In this document: piece by piece, positions 34,475 to 42,631 of the stretch
How the letters are laid out: the number at the start of each line of letters is the position of its first letter
How positions within the stretch are numbered: position 1 is the first letter of the stretch
Assembly: GCA_023391415.1 (NCBI GenBank)
Contig: JAEWAY010000030.1
Coordinates: forward strand, 20,615 to 84,614
From: Bacteroidota bacterium
Lineage (GTDB): Bacteria > Bacteroidota > Bacteroidia > Cytophagales > Cytophagaceae
Length of the DNA stretch: 64,000 bases
Direction: 5' to 3'
Made by a program: the position numbers and the translations under genes
The notes under the pieces: model-generated
Database searches by the model: none
Seen by the model: the letters and a program-made list of their open reading frames with translations, nothing else
Told to the model about the DNA's origin: nothing

Positions 34475-35506
34475 ATGCCGATGAAAAACTATCTATATTT
34501 TTCCCTTATCCTATGCCTTTTCTGGAGTTGTGATTCGCAGCGACAAAAAAAACCGGAGGTTTCCGCGGAAATCGTCTTTGACGAGCAAGTCGCCAAAGAA
34601 CTATCCTCCGTCAAATGGCGAAAAACACGATTGAAACAAGCTACGATCCTCGCCCTGGCGGAAACTCCTTCGGGCAATCTACTGGCCGGCACCCCGGAAG
34701 GTCTGTTCTACTCTTCCGATGATGGGGTATCCTGGAAGATCGTCAGCGACCAGACCCTCTCCTCCAACCAGGTCAACTGCCTCGTTTCCGATGACAAATA
34801 CACGTACGCGGGGATAAGCCTGAACGGCGTATACCGCTCATCCGACAATGGCGCGAGCTGGACCCGGCTTTCCCAGGGTTTGCAACCCGCGTTGATCGGT
34901 GTAAAAGATCTCATGATCCATCAGGGCAAAATATACGCCGGCACGACCAATGGCGTATTCATGTCCATGGACAGCGCCCATACATGGCTTCCGGCCAATA
35001 AAGGCGTCCCCTTGTCACCACCGCGGGGGGAACCCATAGCGCGGCACCTGCACATACATTCCCTGATAAATGGAGGCGACAAAATATACGCGCTTACGGA
35101 ACAAGGCGTCCTGATATCTTCCGATCAGGGTGTCAACTGGACGCTGAGCAAGGCCAAGGAGCTTGAGCCCTATGTCGTATCTTCGCTGCTTTGCGTAGAC
35201 GAAAGCATATATGTGGGTCGTCATTTTCAGGAAGGAGTCTACAAATCGACCGATGGCGGGCTAAGCTGGAAAAACGCCGGACTGGAAGGCAACAACCTGC
35301 AAAAAATGTTATTAAGCCGCAATGGCCTGATTTACGCCGGCACCAACGGACAAGGTGTATTCCGCACGGTTGATCATGGCAAAACCTGGACGGAACTCAA
35401 TAAAGGCTTGCCAACCGGAGCGGTCGTATCATCATTTATCAATACCAGAGCCGGGACCATTCTGGTTGGTATCGAAAATCATGGTATCTACCGGCTTCGG
35501 GATTAG
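34475..35506 (+). CDS. BNR/Asp-box repeat lipoprotein
   Basis: Lipoprotein of 343 residues, lipobox LFWSC with Cys19. The rest is a six- or seven-bladed propeller of sialidase/sortilin type: repeated SSDDGVSWKIVS, SSDNGASWTRLS, SMDSAHTWLPAN, SSDQGVNWTLS, STDGGLSWKNAG and TVDHGKTWTELN Asp-box segments, each followed by a strand such as IYAGTNGQGVFR. Sialidase active-site residues are not evident. Such proteins sense or bind glycan or assist surface assembly, but no function is assignable. Its stop overlaps the stop of the convergent SDR gene by three or four bases. Confidence 0.9.
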   Translation: MPMKNYLYFSLILCLFWSCDSQRQKKPEVSAEIVFDEQVAKELSSVKWRKTRLKQATILALAETPSGNLLAGTPEGLFYSSDDGVSWKIVSDQTLSSNQVNCLVSDDKYTYAGISLNGVYRSSDNGASWTRLSQGLQPALIGVKDLMIHQGKIYAGTTNGVFMSMDSAHTWLPANKGVPLSPPRGEPIARHLHIHSLINGGDKIYALTEQGVLISSDQGVNWTLSKAKELEPYVVSSLLCVDESIYVGRHFQEGVYKSTDGGLSWKNAGLEGNNLQKMLLSRNGLIYAGTNGQGVFRTVDHGKTWTELNKGLPTGAVVSSFINTRAGTILVGIENHGIYRLRD

Positions 35507-36222
35507 CAGAAATATCCTCCATCGACAGGAATCACCGCGCCATTGACATAAGCGCCACGGGGAGAAATCAGAAACAGGATAAGCTCGGCGATATCGGAAA
35601 AATCACCCGCTTTTCCGGCGGGTATTTTTTGAAGAATCTGTTCCCGCCGGCTCGTTACCGAAGGCAGATTTTCAGCGAAGAATCCGGGCTGAATAGCGTT
35701 GACGCGGCATTGATCCGCCGCCAGCTCCCTGGCCCACATGGAAGTCAGGGAACTCAGTCCTGACTTCAGGGACGCGTAAAGCGTAAGGGAAGAGTTCGAA
35801 ACAAACTCCGGAAAGGGCAAAATATTGATCACCATACTGTTTTCAGCGTTTCCCATCAGGTACTTGATCGCGTTGCGGGAACCTTTCAGCACGGCTTCCG
35901 CCAGTAGCTTCCATTCAGTATTATCCGCGTCTTCATACTTCGACATGATCTTTAATCCGATGGCGTTGATCAGAATATCCGGCTGCCTGCCGCTGCTGGC
36001 GACCTCCTGAGCCAGGTGCTCTATATAGTTCCGCTTGGTCACATCGATAGGGAAATACCGTACAGCGTACGGAGTCAGCGAAGCGGCGGCCTGCTTCAGC
36101 TTTTCCTTATCTTTGTCGATAAGCAGCAAACGACATCCCTTATCGCCATAAAACGCGGCGAGGTATCGTCCGAGCGTTCCCGCTCCACCTACAATTACGA
36201 CCAGCTTATTTTGCAAAAACAT
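35503..36222 (-). CDS. SDR family oxidoreductase
   Basis: Short-chain dehydrogenase of 239 residues with the Rossmann start VVIVGGAGTLGR (residues 8-19), a dinucleotide-selective LLIDKDKEKL strand, ILINAIGLKIMSK (the NAG-like position reads NAI), and catalytic Tyr and Lys in LTLYASLKSGL. The C-terminal end is YVNGAVIPVDGGYFC. The ATG directly abuts the menA stop (TAA-ATG), so the two are translated in tandem. A menaquinone-related reaction is possible from position only; substrate unknown. Confidence 0.9.
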   Translation of the reverse strand: MFLQNKLVVIVGGAGTLGRYLAAFYGDKGCRLLLIDKDKEKLKQAAASLTPYAVRYFPIDVTKRNYIEHLAQEVASSGRQPDILINAIGLKIMSKYEDADNTEWKLLAEAVLKGSRNAIKYLMGNAENSMVINILPFPEFVSNSSLTLYASLKSGLSSLTSMWARELAADQCRVNAIQPGFFAENLPSVTSRREQILQKIPAGKAGDFSDIAELILFLISPRGAYVNGAVIPVDGGYFC

Positions 36223-37122
36223 TTATACCAGACTGATTCCAAGCGCGAAAAGAAATACAAACAACAGTATGGAAAGCGCCAATTGCCTGAGCAGCCCATC
36301 CAGTTCTTTCCCTTTCCTTTGCCATGTTTGATAAATATTATACGCGAAGAAAGGCGAAGAACCTAAAAAAAGATACCCGGGCATACGCTCCACTTCCTTA
36401 TACACAAAAAGTATGGCGAACACAAAGGCTCCAACAATCAAAAGCGTGTGATATACCTTGGCCGGTATAGTCCCCATCCTGACCGGAAGGGATTTCTTAC
36501 CCGCCTGCATATCCGACTCTATATCCCTTATATTATTTATATTCAATACACCTACGGAAAAAAAACCCATAGTAACCGCCGGACAAAGCAATGTCCATTT
36601 AAACCATCCCGTTTGCAGGAAACAGGTTCCCAATACACCGACCAGACCAAAAAAGACAAATACGAAAAAATCGCCGAAACCCGCGTATCCATAAGGTGTT
36701 TTTCCTACGGTATATTTTATCGCGGCCCCAATGGAACTAACTCCCAGCAATAAAAAAAGCATAAAATTGGCGTTCAATACCTTAAAAGCCGTAATAAGCA
36801 AAGCGATTCCCGAACCCAAGGCCACCATACCGGATACATATACCGCGCGCTTCATAGCTCCCGCGGATATCGCGCCCGATTGAACCATCCGGACAGGTCC
36901 CTTACGCGCCGCGTGGTCGACGCCATTGACAAAGTCGCCATAGTCGTTCGCGAAATTGGACAATACCTGCAAGCCCAGCGTGGTAAATACACAAAGCAGA
37001 AAAATCGCCGGGTCAAACGCGTCGTACATATACGCCAGCGCGCCCCCCATTCCGATCGCCGAGAAAGCGAGCGGCAGGGTCCTCAATCGCGCGGCGGCTA
37101 CCCAGGTTTTGATCGTACTCAT
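36223..37122 (-). CDS. menA: 1,4-dihydroxy-2-naphthoate polyprenyltransferase
   Basis: Attaches the polyprenyl chain to 1,4-dihydroxy-2-naphthoate, making demethylmenaquinone in the inner membrane. A UbiA-type protein of 299 residues with eight or nine hydrophobic helices. The first Asp-rich motif NFANDYGDFVNGVD is at residues 56-69, and the second is INNIRDIESDMQAGK. The N-terminal WVAAARLRTLPLAFSAIGMGG is typical of MenA. The stop touches the SDR start and the start is two bases after the glutathione peroxidase gene. Confidence 0.95.
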   Translation of the reverse strand: MSTIKTWVAAARLRTLPLAFSAIGMGGALAYMYDAFDPAIFLLCVFTTLGLQVLSNFANDYGDFVNGVDHAARKGPVRMVQSGAISAGAMKRAVYVSGMVALGSGIALLITAFKVLNANFMLFLLLGVSSIGAAIKYTVGKTPYGYAGFGDFFVFVFFGLVGVLGTCFLQTGWFKWTLLCPAVTMGFFSVGVLNINNIRDIESDMQAGKKSLPVRMGTIPAKVYHTLLIVGAFVFAILFVYKEVERMPGYLFLGSSPFFAYNIYQTWQRKGKELDGLLRQLALSILLFVFLFALGISLV

Positions 37123-37124
37123 AT

Positions 37125-37697
37125 CTATTTGCTTAAATCTCCCGCTATTTCATCGCTAAACGGCTTGATCGCCGAAGCGTAATATCCTACCAACTGACCT
37201 TCCGCGTTGATCAGGTATTTGCCAAAATTCCACGAAGGCGCCTTATCGTTCCAGCCATTCAGCTTCGGATCGGTCAGCCAGCGATATACCGGATGCCGAT
37301 GGTCGCCTTTGACCTCGGTCTTTTCAAACATGGTAAACGTAACTCCGTAGTTTTCGCGGCAGAAGCCAGCGATTTCTTCATTCGATCCGGGATCCTGTCC
37401 CGCGAATTCGTTGGACGGAAAACCAAGCACGACGACCGAATCTCCGTGTGTTTCATAAAAACGCTGCAACTCCTCAAACTGAGGTGTAAATCCACATTTG
37501 GACGCGGTATTGACAATCAGGATTTTTTTGCCCCGATACTGATCAAATCCTATGGTTTCTCCATCGATAGACCGGGCGCTCAGATCGTAGAAAGACGCTC
37601 CGGAACGAATATCGCCCGCCGGCTTTTGCTTGACATCGCCAAATCCCAGGCATCCTGTCAGAAAAACCAGACTCACAAAATAAATCATATTGTACAT
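37125..37697 (-). CDS. Glutathione peroxidase-type thiol peroxidase, lipoprotein
   Basis: Peroxide reductase of the GPx family with a Cys in place of selenocysteine: ASKCGFTPQFEEL, then VVVLGFPSNEFAGQDPGS (Gln position) and WNFGKYLINAEGQ (Trp-Asn). No dedicated third Cys is seen. The chosen start gives MYNMIYFVSLVFLTGC, a lipobox with Cys16, so the mature protein is expected to be membrane-anchored in the periplasm. The open frame reaches 37733, but that overlaps argS, and the shorter start fits the lipobox. It begins seven bases after the argS stop. Confidence 0.9.
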   Translation of the reverse strand: MYNMIYFVSLVFLTGCLGFGDVKQKPAGDIRSGASFYDLSARSIDGETIGFDQYRGKKILIVNTASKCGFTPQFEELQRFYETHGDSVVVLGFPSNEFAGQDPGSNEEIAGFCRENYGVTFTMFEKTEVKGDHRHPVYRWLTDPKLNGWNDKAPSWNFGKYLINAEGQLVGYYASAIKPFSDEIAGDLSK

Positions 37698-37704
37698 AGT
37701 CAGT

Positions 37705-39489
37705 TTACATTCTGTCCGGAACCTGAATACCAAGAAGCCCCATCGCCTTTCTGAGCGTATCCGCCACCGCCGAAGACAAGGCGACTCTCAAGGCCAGTTT
37801 GGACTTATCCCCTTCACCAAAGATCGGGAGTTCAGCGTAAAACCGGTTGTATTCCTTGGCCAGCTCAAACGCGTACTGCGCCACAACGGCCGGCGAATAC
37901 AAATCTCCCGCTTCCCTGAGCCGCTTCGGATATTCATTGAGCAGACCAATCAGCGCGACTTCCGCGGTTTCCAGCTTGTCCGGCATAGTCAGCGCCAGTT
38001 GATCGGCGCCCAATTGCTCAGCCCTGCGCCTGATGGACGCGATCCGCGCGTGGGTATATTGAATAAAGGGCCCCGTATTACCCTGAAACTCGATAGATTC
38101 CTGAGGGTTGAAAAGCATGCGTTTTTTGGGGTCCACTTTCAGAAGGAAAAATTTCAAGGCCCCAAGTCCCAATGTCTTGTATAACTCTCTCGATTGCTCT
38201 TCCGTAAAACCCTCGATCTTACCCAGTTCAATGGTTTGCTTTTCGGCGGTTTCCAGCATTTCAGCCACCAGTTGATCCGCGTCCACGACCGTCCCTTCCC
38301 GCGATTTCATCTTACCGGAAGGCAGATCCACCATGCCATACGACAAATGATAAATACCGTCCGCGTATGGTTTTCCAAGTTTTTGCAAAATAAGCTGCAA
38401 TACCTTAAAGTGATAATCCTGCTCATTTCCTACCACATAGATGGATTTACCGACCTTGTAATCCCGGTATTTCAGGTCCGCGGTGCCTAGATCCTGAGTT
38501 ATGTATACCGAAGTACCGTCCGCCCGAAGCAAAAGCTTTTCGTCAAGCCCCTCCTCGCTCAGGTCGATCCATACGGAACCATTGTCCTTTTTGAAAAACA
38601 CGCCTTTCGCCAGACCTTCTTCCACAAGATCCTTTCCGAGCAGATAGGTTTCCGATTCGTAATAATACTGGTCAAAATCGACTCCGATATCCCGATAAGT
38701 CGTTTCGAAACCATCATACACCCATGAATTGAGCTTTTCCCACAACGCGTATACCCTCGAGTCGCCTTCTTCCCATTTTTTCAGCATTTCCTGCGCCTCT
38801 TTCAACACCGGCGCTTCCTGCTTGGCTTTTTCCTCCTCCATGCCGGACGCCACCAGTTCCGCTACTTCCTTACGATATTCCTGGTCATAGCGCACATAAT
38901 ACTTTCCAATAAGATGATCGCCTTTGATGCCGGAAGAGTCGGGGGTCTCCCCCTCTCCATACTTTTCATACGCGAGCATGGACTTGCATATATGGATTCC
39001 CCGATCGTTGATCAGGTTGGCCTTGACGACCTCATAGCCATTGGCTTTCAGAATCTCGGCTATCGAATAACCCAGAAAGTTGTTCCGCAGATGGCCCAGA
39101 TGCAAAGGCTTATTCGTATTGGGGGAGGAATACTCCACCATGACCCTCTCGCCTTTCGGAGCGTTTTTTCCAAAACTTTCCGATAGTACCTCATCTCTGA
39201 AAAGTCCAAACCAGGCCGAATCGTCGATCACGAGGTTCAAGAAGCCTTTGACCGCGTTGAAATCCCGAACTTCGGTCAATTTATTTTTCAAAAATTCTCC
39301 GAGTTCCCTGGCGGAAACCTCAGGAGATTTTTTAGTGATTTTCAAATACGGAAAGACCACAAATGTATGACTGCCTTCAAATTCCGGATTGGTGGCCTGT
39401 AAATTTATTTCTTCGACCGGCACGTTCGCGTCGAACAGGATTTTGAAACCTTCGGATATGCCTGATTTTAATATGCCTTCGATCTCCAT
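37705..39489 (-). CDS. argS: Arginine--tRNA ligase
   Basis: Class I aminoacyl-tRNA synthetase charging tRNA-Arg. The HIGH signature is PLHLGHLRNN (near residue 115), the KMSK-type motif is GKMKSREGT (near residue 395), and the DALR anticodon domain has YTHARIASIRRRAEQLG. The N-terminal Add1 domain lies before the catalytic core. Length 594 aa is normal. It opens an operon argS-gpx-menA-SDR with seven, two and zero bases between genes. Confidence 0.97.
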   Translation of the reverse strand: MEIEGILKSGISEGFKILFDANVPVEEINLQATNPEFEGSHTFVVFPYLKITKKSPEVSARELGEFLKNKLTEVRDFNAVKGFLNLVIDDSAWFGLFRDEVLSESFGKNAPKGERVMVEYSSPNTNKPLHLGHLRNNFLGYSIAEILKANGYEVVKANLINDRGIHICKSMLAYEKYGEGETPDSSGIKGDHLIGKYYVRYDQEYRKEVAELVASGMEEEKAKQEAPVLKEAQEMLKKWEEGDSRVYALWEKLNSWVYDGFETTYRDIGVDFDQYYYESETYLLGKDLVEEGLAKGVFFKKDNGSVWIDLSEEGLDEKLLLRADGTSVYITQDLGTADLKYRDYKVGKSIYVVGNEQDYHFKVLQLILQKLGKPYADGIYHLSYGMVDLPSGKMKSREGTVVDADQLVAEMLETAEKQTIELGKIEGFTEEQSRELYKTLGLGALKFFLLKVDPKKRMLFNPQESIEFQGNTGPFIQYTHARIASIRRRAEQLGADQLALTMPDKLETAEVALIGLLNEYPKRLREAGDLYSPAVVAQYAFELAKEYNRFYAELPIFGEGDKSKLALRVALSSAVADTLRKAMGLLGIQVPDRM

Positions 39490-39563
39490 TTCTTAACTTG
39501 ATTGGATTGCAAAGATCGTAATTTTATACCAATTTTACACCACTAAATACAAGAACAACTAGG

Positions 39564-40958
39564 ATGAACAGATATATCGATCTGATAGAGCAGACTTTCT
39601 ACTTTCCCACAGAGGAGTTCAAAGTTGAAAATTCTGAATTATTGTTTAACAATGTTCCTGTTATGGACCTGGTAAAGCAGTACGGTACTCCGATGAAGAT
39701 TACCTTTATGCCCAAAATCAGTTCCCAGATTCAAAAGGCCAAGCGTATTTTCCGCGAAGCCATGAAAAACAACAATTACGAAGGACGATATTTTTATTCC
39801 TATTGCACCAAGTCGTCGCATTTCAATTTTGTCCTGGAAGAAGCGCTAAAAAACGATATTCATATCGAAACCTCCTCGGCTTACGATATCGCCATTATCC
39901 GTCAATTGTATAAAACCGGTAAAGTCGGCAAGGATACCTTCATATTGTGCAATGGGTTCAAGAGGGAAAAATATACCCAATATGTTTCGGAGCTCATCAA
40001 TGAAGGCTTTAACTGCATTCCTATTCTGGACAACCTGCAGGAGATCAAATACTATAAGGAACACGTAAGCCAACCCTGCCAGATCGGCATACGCATGGCG
40101 ACCGACGAAGAGCCAAAATTCGAGTTTTATACCTCCAGGCTGGGGATACGATACAGCGACGCGATCGACCTCTATAAGGACCAAATCGCGCCGGATCCCA
40201 AGTTTAAGCTCAAGATGCTGCATATGTTTATCAATACCGGCATCAAAGACTCCACTTATTACTGGAGTGAGCTTAGCCGATTCATCCACATGTACTGCGA
40301 GCTTAAAAAAATATGTCCGGAACTGGACTCTATCGATATCGGAGGCGGATGGCCGATCAAGACTTCCATCCATTTCGACTACGATTACGAATATATGACC
40401 GATACGATCATCAAGACGATACAGAAGATCTGTAACGACCGCGGCGTACCGGTTCCTTACAACATCTTCACCGAATTCGGCAGTTTTACCGTAGGCGAAA
40501 GCGGAGCCATACTGCTGAGCGTCATCGATCAGAAGCGTCAGAACGATAAAGAGTTCTGGAACATGATCGACTCCTCCTTTATCACCGCGCTTCCCGATAC
40601 CTGGGGACTTAGCCAGAAATACGTGCTACTGGCCCTCAACAACTGGGACAAGCCTTATCAGAAAATCAAGCTGGGGGGGCTCACCTGCGACAGTATGGAC
40701 TACTACAATTCAGAAGCGCACACCTCAGAAGTATTTCTACCTCAATGGAATAAGGACAAACCCCTCTATATCGGATTTTTCCACACAGGCGCCTATCAGG
40801 AATCGCTTGGAGGCTACGGCGGTATTCAGCATTGCCTTATTCCCGCCCCCAAACACGTATTAGTCGATTTTGACGAACATGGGAAGTTGCGAACCAAACT
40901 ATTCGCGCCGGAACAGGACGAGGACAGCATGCTGCGTATCCTGGGCTACTCTGTATAG
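39564..40958 (+). CDS. Arginine decarboxylase-like PLP enzyme (alanine racemase fold)
   Basis: Cytosolic PLP-dependent enzyme of 464 residues with an alanine racemase-like barrel. PLP lysine: FYSYCTKSSHFNFVLEEAL (about residues 76-94) contains the Lys after Tyr-Cys-Thr. HMFINTGIKDS, SIDIGGGWPIK and the C-terminal CDSMDYY and GAYQESLGGYGG are family motifs of biosynthetic arginine decarboxylases and diaminopimelate-type enzymes. It is shorter than E. coli SpeA (about 650 aa), as are the Bacteroidota forms. The expected use is agmatine and polyamine formation; the substrate is by family only. The gene stands alone, 74 bases from the divergent argS. Confidence 0.85.
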   Translation: MNRYIDLIEQTFYFPTEEFKVENSELLFNNVPVMDLVKQYGTPMKITFMPKISSQIQKAKRIFREAMKNNNYEGRYFYSYCTKSSHFNFVLEEALKNDIHIETSSAYDIAIIRQLYKTGKVGKDTFILCNGFKREKYTQYVSELINEGFNCIPILDNLQEIKYYKEHVSQPCQIGIRMATDEEPKFEFYTSRLGIRYSDAIDLYKDQIAPDPKFKLKMLHMFINTGIKDSTYYWSELSRFIHMYCELKKICPELDSIDIGGGWPIKTSIHFDYDYEYMTDTIIKTIQKICNDRGVPVPYNIFTEFGSFTVGESGAILLSVIDQKRQNDKEFWNMIDSSFITALPDTWGLSQKYVLLALNNWDKPYQKIKLGGLTCDSMDYYNSEAHTSEVFLPQWNKDKPLYIGFFHTGAYQESLGGYGGIQHCLIPAPKHVLVDFDEHGKLRTKLFAPEQDEDSMLRILGYSV

Positions 40959-40975
40959 AACTTAGCCACGATAAA

Positions 40976-40995
40976 GTTTTTCCACGTGGTAAAAC
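40976..40995. promoter_or_regulatory. parS-like palindrome
   Basis: GTTTTTCCACGTGGTAAAAC is symmetric except for one pair (40981/40990) around CACGTG. It matches 13 of 16 bases of TGTTCCACGTGGAACA, a common parS variant bound by ParB. It lies in a gap 18 bases after a stop codon and is not followed by a T tract, so it is a poor terminator. parAB lie 11 kb away. Confidence 0.4.
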
Positions 40996-41059
40996 ATTAC
41001 AAGTCGCCGGCTGGTTTTTCTCTTAGGATATGTGTTGAAGCAGTTTAATTGTGGGTAAA

Positions 41060-41206
41060 ATGAGAAAGTTCATCTATATACTGGCTGGGATCGCTATTTT
41101 GGCGACCTCCTGTAGAAAATACGAAACCTGCGCGACCTACGCGGACAGCAAACAGGTAAAAACCAATACGCGGGCGTTGACGGAAGAGAGCAAGGCTATT
41201 TTATAA
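41060..41206 (+). CDS. Tiny lipoprotein (48 aa)
   Basis: ATG at 41060, stop TAA at 41204. The product starts MRKFIYILAGIAILATSC, a lipobox with Cys18 and a good hydrophobic stretch, and has a 30-residue polar tail with a second Cys (KYETCATYADSKQVKTNTRA). Too small for most gene callers. A terminator follows 28 bases after the stop, which supports a real transcript. Function unknown. Confidence 0.7.
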   Translation: MRKFIYILAGIAILATSCRKYETCATYADSKQVKTNTRALTEESKAIL

Positions 41207-41233
41207 AAGCTTTTAGACTATATGACACGACAC

Positions 41234-41268
41234 GGAAGCTACTTCATGACGAGTAGCTTCCTCGTTTT
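41234..41268 (+). terminator. Terminator after the tiny lipoprotein gene
   Basis: A perfect ten-base stem, GGAAGCTACT (41234-41243) and AGTAGCTTCC (41252-41261), with an eight-base loop, then TCGTTTT. Confidence 0.85.
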
Positions 41269-41319
41269 AGCGCCCGGTACATAAGACCACAAGACCTACG
41301 GTATAAAACCTGGTTTATT

Positions 41320-41658
41320 TTATTGTTCGGTGGATCTCCGATACAGTTCCTCTACCAGTTTGGATGAACGATACCCGAAGTTGGCCCCAAAACTATTTAT
41401 GACCAGTCCTTTAATATCGTGTTGTTCTGAAGAAATAGCGAATACGATACTCGCGTCGTCAGGATCAGTCATACCTTCAAAGCGATAGATTTCATCAATG
41501 ACAAACTCGTCGGGCGACAATTCCAGAGAGCGGTCCTGGCAAAAGAGACATTCTTTTTCATCCGGTATAAGAAAGTCGTATGTATAACCTCTTTTTTGCA
41601 AATCATTTACCGCTTCGCTCAGCGTGTCATAAGTATAGCGTTTTTTCGAATTTCCCAT
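41320..41658 (-). CDS. Conserved hypothetical protein of Bacteroidota type (112 aa)
   Basis: A small acidic cytosolic protein. Sequence starts KRYTYDTLSEAVNDLQKRGYTYDF and continues IDEIYRFEGMTDPDDASIVFAISS and LVINSFGANFG. Relatives are often annotated as 'phosphoribosylpyrophosphate synthetase' in databases, which I believe is a misnomer because no PRPP-binding motif is here. No signal peptide, no repeats. It is alone between two other genes on its strand. Confidence 0.8.
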   Translation of the reverse strand: MGNSKKRYTYDTLSEAVNDLQKRGYTYDFLIPDEKECLFCQDRSLELSPDEFVIDEIYRFEGMTDPDDASIVFAISSEQHDIKGLVINSFGANFGYRSSKLVEELYRRSTEQ

Positions 41659-41853
41659 AATTACTTAAAAATTTATAAATATATTTCGCGTTTTACCGGC
41701 CATGCTGGCGACTTGGGTCCTGTAGCTCATATAATCTGAAGTTAAGCCTTTTCAGGAATATTCCGGACATTTCATCTCTTATATTTCCCAACTTCTTCCA
41801 TAACCATCCGGTATTCGGCCAGACTCCGGAGAGCCCAATATCCAATCGACTCT

Positions 41854-42393
41854 TTACACGCTCTCGCTTACCATGACCTTCTCTTTTTCGACGATGAACC
41901 TGGCCGCGTCCAAAAGGCCGTCGGCCATATAGTCGGAGGATTTGGTACTTTTGCCGTCATCCGGGATCAGGATGGTGCGGATACCCATCTTCCTGGCCGG
42001 GGCCATATCCCGCTCCTTATCTCCGATCATCCAGGAGTTCTCGACATCGATATCAAACCGGGCGATAGCCTTTTCAAACATCAACGTGCCGGGTTTGCGG
42101 CTCAATGAAGCCGTATGCTTTTCATGATATGGTGAATAATAAAAGTAATCAATCAGGTATCCGGTCTCTTTCTGCAGATAATCGTGGCAGGCGCGCATGT
42201 CCCCATGATCGTATATTCCTTTGACGATGCCCGACTGGTTGGTAACCACAACCAGCAAATAGCCGTGATCCTTGAGCAACTTCAGCGCTTCTCCCACCCC
42301 TTTGATTATGACAAATTCTTCTACTTTATACGTATAGTCTACACAGTCGACATTGATAACGCCGTCCCGGTCAAGAAAAACACACTTTTTCAT
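41854..42393 (-). CDS. HAD-family phosphatase, GmhB/HisB-N-like, without the zinc cysteines
   Basis: A 179-residue phosphatase with FLDRDGVINVD (catalytic Asp8 and Asp10), VVTNQSGIVKG, SRKPGTLMFEKA and MIGDKERDMAPARKMG. This is the layout of D-glycero-D-manno-heptose-1,7-bisphosphate 7-phosphatase. In GmhB a zinc loop CxHxxxxxCxC precedes the RKP; here that stretch is YYSPYHEKHTASLSRKP, with no Cys. So the zinc site is lost and the substrate may differ. No other heptose gene is here. Probable start ATG at 42393. Confidence 0.85.
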   Translation of the reverse strand: MKKCVFLDRDGVINVDCVDYTYKVEEFVIIKGVGEALKLLKDHGYLLVVVTNQSGIVKGIYDHGDMRACHDYLQKETGYLIDYFYYSPYHEKHTASLSRKPGTLMFEKAIARFDIDVENSWMIGDKERDMAPARKMGIRTILIPDDGKSTKSSDYMADGLLDAARFIVEKEKVMVSESV

Positions 42394-42631
42394 TACAATT
42401 TCAACACCTGTTAAATGGAAGGAACAGGCTAAATTTACTAAGCCTGTTTAATTTTTGAAAGAAATTTATATTTTAAACTTTATATTGCTATTTTTCAGGT
42501 ACGCGGTAAAAACCTCTGATCGGGATTTACGTTTACTAGGCAAACAAATAGGTTAAGCGCGCGGTTTATCTCCGACCGTATAAGACGTATTGTGCATAGA
42601 GATCAATCTGTATTTTTTTAATAACATATTT

